Positions 33,097 through 42,550 of a DNA stretch of 64,000 nucleotides are shown here, piece by piece. Origin of the DNA: Holothuria scabra (lineage: Eukaryota > Echinodermata > Holothuroidea > Aspidochirotida > Holothuriidae). Each line of letters opens with the position of its first letter. The first letter of the stretch is position 1. A program made the position numbers and the translations under genes. The notes below the pieces were generated by a model, which was not told the DNA's origin, ran no database searches, and was given only the letters and a program-made list of their open reading frames with translations. The stretch lies in assembly GCA_037179385.1 (NCBI GenBank), contig CM074179.1:67289806-67353805 (forward strand), given 5' to 3'.

Positions 33097-33709
33097 CTCA
33101 GAAGGCTTCTGATACGCTTTACACAAAGGTATTGCACTAATCAATTTTGGTCCAGTCATATACGGTCCGGATATGGGACATATATGCCCCATACTTGTCT
33201 CCTAAATATGGGATCAATACAGTAAATCTTTTTATAAACCAGATGTGGCACTGCTTTATATGGGATCAGTACGGAATAGCTTTATACAAACTATATATGG
33301 TATTGCGTTATATGGTTCATATCTGTTCCAGATAAAGACCTGATCCAGATAAAATTTTAACTGGCCCATATATGGATTAGATCTGGTTCTGGCACAGATC
33401 AAGGTTATATCTGGCCCAACTTTATCTGGCCCAGATATAAATCCCGTATCTGCAGCAGATATGGACCAGATGTAAAATCCATATCAGGCCCATATCTGGA
33501 TTTGGAGTAAGGGTTGCTTCAGGGTGAGTAGAGAAAAGCTCAATATTGTGTATAATCAAAACACTGTCAGTACAGTTCATGCTGTGTAATATATGTGTTG
33601 GTTCTCTGAATTTTTTGAATTACCTTTCAATAAAAAATGGGCAATTAAGAGTCTCTCTTACCGTTGCACCCTACAAGAAGTATAGTTTGGGGTGCGGGAA
33701 TTGGCCCTT

Positions 33710-35270
33710 TAAGGTGGCTAAAATTTTGAGGTGGACTTCGCCCCCTGCCTCCCTGGCTAGAGTACTAAACCACCCGAACCAGCCTTTGGAGCCTTTCATA
33801 GTCCTGCCTCCATGATCTCGTATGGAAATATACATAGCTTTACCCTTCGGACTGGAGTTTCGCCCTCTTTTTGGGTAAAGGGTTTTTTCAAGCAGGCTGT
33901 TTTGTAAGGCCCCACGGGCTTGCAGTTAAATATAAATAAACCAGGACAAGACAATAGCCCTGTATGTCCAAAACAAAACAGTCTTCGGCCCTGTAGAGGG
34001 TGGGATGGACCTTAGGCTACTTTAATATGAGGATGCTATGCTGTATCTAAATGTGTTTTTTGGTAACAAGAATCTTCAAGTTAATGTAGTTTAAACAACC
34101 AAAATGTGATGGACATGCTGTGATAATGCCTCACTGTAAAAAGTTGCATTAGAAAGCTACGTTTATGTTAGAGTGGAGGCAAGATACAAGGAATGTTAAG
34201 ACGGACTAGTGTGGGGTGACCAAATACATGTAGTTGAGGGTTGTGACATGAAGGACGAATAATGCTAAAAGCTACTTCCTCAACTGGGAAATTAATTGAA
34301 CAAGAGCAAAGAGTCAGCTCATCTCCTTTGCTAAGGCCATAAAGTTTCTAAATCGACAATTTTTCAACTCACAGCAACAATGGAACATAAGGGAAATAAG
34401 AAAATTGTATAACGTGTGGGCCTACTTTAATCGTGTAAATTCTCATCTTTAAATTTCTCATTATTATGGTACAAACAGACACTCTCCCTTTTTAACAGTT
34501 GCTTTACAAAAACCGCAATTTTTTCCCTCAGTCTGCCATATTTTGCGAATTTCAACAATGAAAATTAAAAGTGTTTTATGTAGAATCTTAGCGCGCATGA
34601 TTCTTGAACTTGAGACAGGTTTGAATAAGACAAATCTGTGGTATTCAACTATTAACTCATTCATTCAGAACGACTCACTGCCCTTTGTTCATTGATGCAA
34701 CAGCATAACGACAGTAAAAACGCACAAATTCTATTTGAGGTCACAATTTTCGAAAGTTTTAATACACGCTGCACGCAAACAAATGGTGGCGTTTTGCAAA
34801 GTCTTTAGGTCACGATCACCGTTTCAAAGGTCTCTATGAATCTTAGCCTTGCTATGTTTTGTGCATGTTTGCGCTATTTTAGAAGATCATCTTTATATAA
34901 GTTTAAGTAAGTTTACCTTTTTCAAAAACTGTTTTGAAAAAAACCTCTATCGGGAAATGGGATCCGAACAATTTTGTCTACATGTTCAACAGCATTCCTG
35001 ACCTCTTCATTTATCGAACCATTGGAATGTTCTGATTTTATCTGGTAATTTTCTGATTATATTGCAATTTAATTGAGCTCTTGTGAAATTCAAGAGAACA
35101 TTTTATTGAGCACGATGACTAAAAAAGAAGATTCCGATTATTGGCCTTGGAAATGTCTTTTCCGTCTGTCCGAGGGCCTTCAATTTTCACGATTTTCAGT
35201 GGGCCCAGTGTAAAATTTGGTGGCGCCCTCGCCGCTCAGTGTAGGTGTTCAGCCAGGTATCCAAGCAACG
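33710..35270. other. No recognisable gene
   Basis: A 66-codon minus frame at 34464-34664 and others carry no known motif. Confidence 0.6.
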
Positions 35271-35275
35271 AATAT

Positions 35276-36281
35276 GGGCCATTCCAAAAATAAATGGATT
35301 TTGGTGTCCCATTTACATGGTGATATGTTCTTACAACAGATTTTGTAAAAATTACATTTAATCGTCCAATAATAACTTAAGATACACCGATCTTCAATAT
35401 GCAACAAAACATTTTAACGTTTTCCATTTGCATTTTATTTTACAATATACTGTCATGTTTCACATGTAAACGTAACACCAAAGCTTTGACCTAAAAAATC
35501 ACATGGTACTGTCAGTGTTGTTTTTTTGAAATGTGTGGAAAGCTTAAATATGGTTGATTAACATTCTGCATTATAAAAATGTAGGTATATTGTGTCATTT
35601 TCTCGTAATAATTCGGAATCTGGTTAAAATGCTCATTTGCAGCAAGTTAATCGGAGCAAATGTCATGGATTTCACGAGTGCCCAAAAACCAAAATGTCGG
35701 TGTCCCACTTTATCGTTTACAGGCCAAACATGTTATGTGCCTAAGGCAAACTGAAAAATGCGTGGCAAACAAATCTGTGTTGCTACATTTTAGCTTGTCA
35801 CTACCAATTTTTGTCTGGATTTGAAAAAGAATAATTGAATCATACGTGTATAATTTTTGGAAAGTCTCGAGAATGCCGTGTATTACGGAACACGAAAATG
35901 GTATCCCGTTAAGCAAAAACCATGAAGATTGCAATAACCAAAATGTACATATTTTTGCAACTGATTTGAGTGTAACAATAGTAATGAACAAAGTATAAGC
36001 TTGGAAGGACGTGCATCCCATAATGTACGTGACTTGTGGCATAAAATTCTAAAAAAGGGCTTTCGTGCTCCGTTCAAATGCGTAAAACAAAATGTCATTT
36101 TGATTTTTTTTAATATTTTTCAATTTTCGTGATGTAACTAGACTTTCATTTCAGTGTATTTACCGAGGAGTGGTATTATGTGTAAATTGGAATATAACTT
36201 CTTTTGCCATTGCTCTAAATGCAATACACAATTTGTAACCCAAAATGTCATAAATTGGGTCCCTTATTTATGGAATGACCC
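35276..36281. mobile_element. Non-autonomous DNA element with GGG(C/T)CATTCCA ends
   Basis: The left end GGGCCATTCCAAAAATAAATGG is mirrored at the right by GGAATGACCC (minus strand GGGTCATTCCATAAATAAGG). ATAT lies directly outside both ends (35272-35275 and 36282-36285). About 1006 bp, no transposase frame; the superfamily is uncertain. Confidence 0.65.
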
Positions 36282-36289
36282 ATATACGC

Positions 36290-37930
36290 AACCTCTCTGC
36301 GCCCATATCAAGCCTTGAAATCGGGGCTACGCTGTTTCCATTAGGCCAATGGTTATTCATATGACAATGGTTCAAAACAAGGTGAGGGCTCATCCAATTG
36401 TTATTCAGTGTAACGTAACGATACTCTGATACGTTTGGATTAAATTAAAAATAACGAACGTTTTACCGTGGTTTTAACCACGGCAAAACTTGATTTCCCA
36501 GAACTAACTTTTTGAAACATTCCTCTTCTTTGAATTACAATTTTAACGCGTGGTGGAGGAATGAAGCACAATTTCTTTTACAGATGATTAATTGTACAGC
36601 TAATAATTGATCGACAGTGCCTCATATACCAAACCACACAAAATTTTAGGGTCGTTTGGCCACGGTTTGGGGTAAGCTAACAGGCCAGGAGAGAATGTAT
36701 CAAATGCTTTTCATGCAATGGGCAAAAATTTAATTTTCATATGTATAAGAGTGGCCAAATCTACACAGTGTAGTGAAATTTTCATTCAAATCGGACATGT
36801 ATTTCTCTAGGTATCAGTAACTGAAGTGACTAGATTTATGTTCCAAAGGGAGCTTGACTGCAGCAGAAACTTACATCACTTCCTCACATTGACAACTGAC
36901 AACAAATGCTTCGTTTCCTTTTGTTTTTTCAGACTGTTATGTTGACCTTGAAGTTAATTGAAATAAGACCTCCTTGTAGGGGAATTCAAAGAATGTAAAG
37001 TTGTCATGCCACTTATGCAATCATATGCTGATATATGGGATTGTTGAGGAGAAAATTAGCTGTAAATTTTCAAGAAAAGCAAAAGACTCTCCAGACTGTG
37101 AGAATTTGATCTCATATGTTCTTGCTTCAAGTTCACTTGTCATTGAAAATGTGACAAATTAACCTGCTTATATCTTGAGAACTACACATTTTATTTCAAT
37201 GTTAGCTTTACAGAAATGTATATTAAAGGCAGTCATTCGTCACCCTAAACTACAGTTTCAGTATACATATATCAAAACTCTCAATTGGTTCAGCTCTTTT
37301 GATTGGCATCACATTCAAACAATGCATCATAGCTAAACTACACAGCATGGGCAATGAGAGTGTCTTGATTTCACATTATGGACTTGTATGGCTACTGGGA
37401 CAAGCCATGAGCAATTAACTAGGATTGTGTCTAGATAAAGATGAGTTTTAGATAAATGTGGGAGGGGCTAGAAGTAAGTAGGTTGGGAGTATTGGAACTG
37501 TTTGGGATGATGAAAATATGCCTTTAAAAAGTAGGTCTCAAGGATATCAGAACTTCATGTGACCTCAAACCCTCCTTTTAAGGGGAAAGATCGTGTAACA
37601 AATTCAGATACCAGTTACACCGTCTTTGCTCTACTGGGGTGTCTCCAGGAATTTGCAAGCAACGTCACGGCATGTTTCATTTTTCTTCCATTTTATGGCC
37701 ACTAATTTGATAGCATAATGGAAAATAGTACATATATAATTTCCAGCCACTCATACAAAAACTCACACATTTGCCCAACCTCTCACTACAATTGCAATAG
37801 CATCCGCTATTTTTTAAAAGAGTGTAATAATTGAATTGACATCGAAGAATTCCAGTTTTTGCCTCCATCTCAGCTGATACGCAACGTCGGTAGCAACCAT
37901 TTCTGTCACAATCAGCGAATCGTGTCACAG
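36290..37930. other. No recognisable gene
   Basis: A Cys-rich minus frame at 37677-37928 (83 codons) stands out only by composition. No signal peptide or family is recognised. A palindromic hairpin lies at 36459-36489. Confidence 0.5.
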
Positions 37931-38160
37931 CTCACCACTTTTGTCACAATTTTATTACCATTATTGTCATAACTAACGCCAATTTTTTTCACAACAGTGG
38001 TTACTAATTCTGTTACAAAAATCACTTTTGTCACAACTGATTAGGTCACCACTTTTGTCACAAATGTCCCCATCACCATTTCACACCTATTTTTATCACA
38101 ATGTTTTTGTCAAAAATGTTCCCATCACCACTTTTCACCTGTTTTTATCAAGGCTGATAT
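37930..38160. repeat. Degenerate TTTTGTCACAA tandem words
   Basis: CACCACTTTTGTCACAA-like units occur about eight times within 230 bp, with variants such as CACCTGTTTTTATCA. Confidence 0.7.
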
Positions 38161-38639
38161 AAACTTAAGAGTTGCCACACTTTGGGTACCGAAAAAATCG
38201 GGCACGTGACTGGGGGCCGTTTTGGAAACAATACCATAATAAACTGCCTGTGTCAGTGCAATGTGTATGTTGAGCTTCATGAGCTGCTTAAACAACCTAA
38301 TAACAATATCTTTATCAAGGAAACTGAAATGAAGTTTAATCAAACCAAGAATCCTGTAACCTTTCCTTGCAGCTTTCGCAAACTATTTGGAAGGCTTTAA
38401 AAGAAAGGATTAAGGTCATATCAAGTTTTTAAATGTTAGACGCTTTACTCATTATCAGCATTTTGGTAAAATTTGAAACCCTAAGAGTGGTTCGCAAGAT
38501 ACGAGCAAGTAAAGTTATCACATTTTCAACAAAAAATTAACGCGAAGCAAACGCAAGTAACATCATGCTCAAAATCCTTCTCAGTATACCAAATTTTAGT
38601 ATAAATTTAATGGAAATAAATTAAACCACATCATACGCA

Positions 38640-39060
38640 TTTCCAAGAGAAATGATTTTACAAATATGTTTGAAAATTTCAAGTATGACTCCAAAAAAAT
38701 TTGGGATCACATTAATAATTTGCTAAATACAAACAAGCAAAAGCAAATCAAACCTAATTTTTGTGTAATGGAAGACCAACTTGAGAAATACGATGGTAAA
38801 ATATTCGACTTTGAAAATAGGCTGCAGGCAAATGTCAGAATGACCTCACTGTCGCGAAGACGGAAAGTTGTAATTGGTCCAATGGGAGAGAAGGATTAAA
38901 CTTGCAACCTATTGCACTGGAACATTATACACAAAGAAACTGCGTTCGTATCTTCGGTATTCAAGAGGACCCGAAGGAGAACTGTACCGCTAAGGTAACA
39001 ACTCTTGCCAAATATATTGGAGTTAAACGGTTACCGTCAGATATTGATTTATAACTATAT
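38640..39060 (+). pseudogene. LINE ORF1-type protein relic
   Basis: The plus strand encodes KIWDHINNLLNTNK, then DQLEKYDGKIFDFENRLQ. After a frame change it reads HYTQRNCVRIFGIQEDPKEN and TLAKYIGVK. The coiled-coil 'DLENR' segment followed by RRNCVRIxGI is the layout of L1-type ORF1 RNA-binding proteins found in several animal LINEs. The frame is broken at about 38899. Confidence 0.6.
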
Positions 39061-39118
39061 AATCCTATAACTATGTAATCCTAATGTGATGATATGCTGA
39101 TGTCGAAGTGGACATGAC

Positions 39119-39145
39119 CAGGGAGGTGGTACTAGCACCTCCCTG
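39119..39145. repeat. Perfect 10-bp hairpin
   Basis: CAGGGAGGTG and CACCTCCCTG flank a 7-nt loop (GTACTAG). It directly follows the ORF1-type relic. Confidence 0.85.
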
Positions 39146-39509
39146 ATATGACGAGCTCATTACCTTTCAAACGGCAAGCTAAAAACAAGGTCTGTGTAAC
39201 ATGTCATATGTTTTTTGTGTGAATCAAAATTTGTGATCTTCTGAACCAAACAATCTCTCTGTTAATCTTTTCTGGATCTCAGATCCATAGTTTGTAACGT
39301 GTGCATTTTGTATGTCTTACAGTGGCCACACTTTCTCATTTTCTGGCTTTTACCCTTCTTTTTTTCTTTATTATCTCATCGCTCCGTGAGGAGGATGACA
39401 TATTGTAGTCACTTTGCCTATGGGGCTATATATGGCAATGTCAGCCTAAATTGCAATGTTTACCATGGTAACCATAATTTTTCCCAATTTGCTAGTCTCA
39501 GGGTCTAAC

Positions 39510-40440
39510 CTATGGTGAGGTACCCCGGGGTGGCTGAAGGTCCAGGGATGAGAGAGGGGTCAAAACCTGTCCGTGTGTGTGTGTGTGTGTGTATGTGTTG
39601 GTGGTCGGGTGAGTGTGTGTGTCCAATTTTGTTTTCCTAATATCTTGTAAACGGCTGAACCGGTTTTCTTCAAACTTGGTAAGATGTTTCCTTAGGTAGA
39701 ACAATTGCATTTTAATACGCAACCGGAAGTGAAGGTCAAAGGTTACAGGTCAAAGGTTACAGGTCAAAGGTTACAGGTCAAGGGTCAAATTTAGTGAAAT
39801 CACATTTTCTGCAATATTTCCAAAAGTAAACGTCCTCCTGACTCGAAACCTCACACATCTGATGATTGCATCTAGACCTAATGAAATATGTGGTGTCATA
39901 GCGACAGAGGTCAAAAGTCAAGTGGTGGAGTGGAACAAAAATTTTTCAAGTGATAATTTGTTCGTAAAATAACCTTTTTTGCCCTCAAACTCCTCCTACT
40001 GGGCTAGACCGATTCTTTTCAAAATTAGTAGGTGGGTACCCCAGGGTGAGAACGAATGTTTCCCAGACCCTAGGAAGTAAATGTCAAAGGTCAGAGGTCA
40101 AAGTTCACATTTTGAAAAAAAAGCACTTTTTTACTATTTTGTACTAAAACTTCAAAAGAAAACATTCATTTTACATGAAACTTTACAAGCATAATAGGGT
40201 AGCTTAGTTCTACCAAAATATGTAGTTTCCATGGCAACCAAGGTCAACGGTCACGCGACAGGGGGTCAAATACTTTTTTGTATTTACTATAACTCTTAAC
40301 GGAAGCATCTCGCAAATCTTAAAGTTCAAGTGTAATAGCCTAGCCATGACAAGTTGTACCGATATGTGTGGTTGTCATGGCAACCAAGGACATAGTTCAC
40401 GTTACAGATGGTCAAAGGTTAATGTTTTGTAAGTAGCCTA
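39510..40440. repeat. Tandem ~250-bp units with AGGTCA-rich words
   Basis: At least three diverged units combine a 'ACCCCAGGGTGAGAACGAATG'-type stretch with a block of GGTCAAAGGT words and a CATGGCAACCAAGG word. They include a (GT)n run at about 39572-39622 and the strict 7-bp array at 39733-39787. Confidence 0.65.
39733..39787. repeat. Eight AGGTCA-type half-sites spaced every 7 bp
   Basis: AGGTCA-A-AGGTTA-C is repeated head to tail three times, then AGGTCA-A-GGGTCA. This is a 14-bp tandem repeat that also forms a string of DR1 nuclear-receptor-like sites. Whether any protein binds is unknown. Confidence 0.85.
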
Positions 40441-40974
40441 ATTTTCATCAATTCATATAAATAAGCTACACTGGGCCTCAGGCCTAGTCTAGTACTTCGA
40501 AGTAGCAGTCTCGTCTTCACAACTCAAATTCTTATTTCACTAGCTTGTGTGCTGCAGTGATATTTTTAAGTTCTTGCTCGCACTTTACTTTGATAGCCCT
40601 TACATCTAGAGTGTTCCCATATGGTCTGTGCAGACAGTTGTTTTCACTCCAAAGTTGCTGTAGCTGTTAGGCCTAGTAGTATGAAAGTTAAAGTCCAACC
40701 TAGGGCTAGACTTGAAATCTGAAGTTGGTTAAAGGAATGTAGGCTAGGTCTGGGGCTTAGCACTTGCGACAAGGTTTCCTTAAGTGTCTGAGGGAATGTC
40801 ATTTTGAAATAATTCTCGACTCCTTGACGCATGTGTGATAAGGAGTTTGTCCTTTTCCCACGGAATAGTGTACGAGGATATCGTATTGGGGAATAATTTG
40901 TCAAAATAGGCAAAACGTTTTGCAAAATAGACCATGTTTACCTTTTCCAAATAGCTGAATATGAATTTATCATA

Positions 40975-41210
40975 GTTTTAACATCCTGCCTTAAACCACG
41001 TAAGTCAGCTGGGCTTGATGAAATCAGGTCTTCTTTTGTTACCCGGATTAGCTGTTATTTTGCAAACCCCTTACTTATGTTTGAACCCGTCTTCATAGAG
41101 TGGGAATGTCCCTGATCAACTCAAAATCGCCAAGGTAGTCCCCATTTTTAGGAAAGGTGATCCAAACTGTTTTGTTAATTAATTTGTTTTGTTTGTTTCT
41201 GTTTCGTTAA
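40975..41210 (+). pseudogene. LINE reverse transcriptase fragment
   Basis: The plus strand, with frame changes, reads KSAGLDEI, then DQLKIAKVVPIFRKGDPNCF. The K-A-G-D-x-I and P-x-x-L-K-x-A-x-V-x-P-I-F-K-K-G-D motifs are typical of the palm and fingers of non-LTR reverse transcriptases of the CR1/Jockey kind. Confidence 0.75.
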
Positions 41211-41395
41211 TTACAGTAATTTACGGCATTCTCTAACAGGAAGATACTGTAGTCGTTTCTGTACAGTAATTTACTGTAAACAATGAAGACAGCATGTGAA
41301 TTTATTTTCTGTTGATTGCTTCAATCATGTAACAGTAACCTACTGGCAGCTCCCAGTAATTTACTGTCAATATTACAGGAAATTTTAGCAGCGAA
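41170..41395. mobile_element. Possible MITE with ACAGTAATTTAC ends inside the LINE
   Basis: TACAGTAATTTAC words lie at about 41203-41216 and 41263-41276, and the inverse-like CAGTAATTTACTGTCAATATTACAGG at about 41355-41381. The stretch sits between two LINE fragments that should be farther apart in the protein. Exact ends are not clear. Confidence 0.4.
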
Positions 41396-41800
41396 TAAGA
41401 CATATCACCTGCTCTCAAGCTAGGGATCATACTAATGGTATATTTAGGTCCCTAAATCTATTTAAACTTAGCGACCTCTTCAACCTAAATTCAGCTAGCT
41501 TTGTCTACCGTTCTCTACAAGATTTGCTCCCAAATACGTTGAAAGCTTACTTCACACATTAATCACGTATTCATTCACATAATACAAGACAAGCAGGCCA
41601 CCCGCACACTAGGAATTACCACAATAGTCTGAACAAGAAAAGTCTCTATAACCGGTACACCGGGCAATTACACTCTGGTATCCTTTACCTCAAACACTAA
41701 AGGCCAAGCCTTTAAAAAAATCTCCAAAGGTACTACATAAATTTGTATAAGTTCCCATGTATTCCTACCACCATTACCATTTATCATCACTTCTTCTAGT
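41395..41800 (+). pseudogene. LINE reverse transcriptase C-terminal fragment
   Basis: A plus-strand frame near 41575-41740 reads HNTRQAGHPHTRNYHNS and SLYNRYTGQ. The HxYNTR box and the following aromatic-rich stretch mark the C-terminal end of CR1/L2-type ORF2 proteins. The catalytic FADD region between this and the fragment at 41.0 kb is missing. Confidence 0.6.
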
Positions 41801-42014
41801 TTTCCAAGGATGGGAAACTGAGATCTGGGTAGGTGTCAGGATACTCGCATTTTGGGTGGCAGGGCTGGCTTTGTTCTGGGGTGTGAGGGGGGTTGACTAG
41901 GCCTGGAGTAATTAGTTTATAGTATACTTCACAAACATCGTTTACTCTCTCTCTATTGAACCTTTCTTTGTTTTTCTAAGGTTCACTATGTCAATAAATT
42001 ATGTTTCGTTGGCA

Positions 42015-42545
42015 ATCATGGTAGATTATGAAACCTTTATATTTTTGGAAAGCTTATAGCATAAGGAAACTAAAAATTAATGTTTACATTTGAACAGATG
42101 TTTGTATGGCGGCCATTTTGGGTTTTCAAAATGGTGACTGTGAAATACATATTTTCTTCTATTTCTGCCCTTAATTACCCTAAACACTTAACTAAACCTA
42201 TTGTATTTGGTTCTAAATCATAGTAGCTTTGCAAACTTATACATTTTAGAAAGGTTATAGCATAAGAAAACTGAAAGTCACTGTTTAAATTTGCAGAAAA
42301 GCTTTTATGGCAGCCATTTTGGATTTTTAAAATGGCCACTGTAAAATATATTCTGTACTTTTTCTGCCGCCGCTTATTACCCTAACCGCTTTATGTAACT
42401 TTCATTACTTTCAAAACCATGATAGCTTTACACACTTATACATTTTTGGAAAGGTGATAGCATTGGAAAACTAAAAATCAATGTTTAAATCTGGAGAGAT
42501 CCCTGTATGGTGGCCATTTTGGGATTTTCAAATTAGCTAAGGTAA
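42015..42545. repeat. ~198-bp tandem repeat at the left arm (three copies)
   Basis: Copies begin near 42021, 42221 and 42418. Each contains TTATAGCATAAGRAAACT, ATGTTTACATTT and a GGCGGCCATTTTGG-type word followed by TTTTCAAAATGG. The third copy is shortened next to the CXC-coding end of the gene. Confidence 0.85.
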
Positions 42546-42550
42546 AAAAC

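Larger units (their letters stand above)
27988..33507. mobile_element. TA-type DNA element Y with perfect 18-bp terminal inverted repeats
   Basis: CTCCAAATCCAGATATGG at 27988-28005 is exactly complementary to 33490-33507, and each end is bordered by TA (27986-27987 and 33508-33509). That fits Tc1/mariner-type TA duplication. The inner part is rich in ATATGGCCATATCAAGCCAG words and is itself filled with hAT-type insertions and a SINE-like insert. No transposase was found. A second copy lies at about 51400-52850. Confidence 0.8.
27870..33708. mobile_element. TTAA-type element Z, split by element Y
   Basis: TTAA stands at 27866-27869 and 33709-33712. The inner ends, AGGTCTATTTCTCTTATTCC at the left and the complement of AGGGCCAATTCCCGCACCCC at the right, are inverted relatives. 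The two halves (27870-27987 and 33508-33708) together match, in order, the uninterrupted copy at 52330-52619. It has no coding capacity. TTAA duplication is used by piggyBac and Kolobok elements, so it is a MITE of one of these types. Confidence 0.75.

Noticed and set aside
37677..37928. Cys-rich 83-codon minus frame as a possible secreted peptide
   Set aside because: No signal peptide at its start and no spacing pattern of a known cysteine-rich family.
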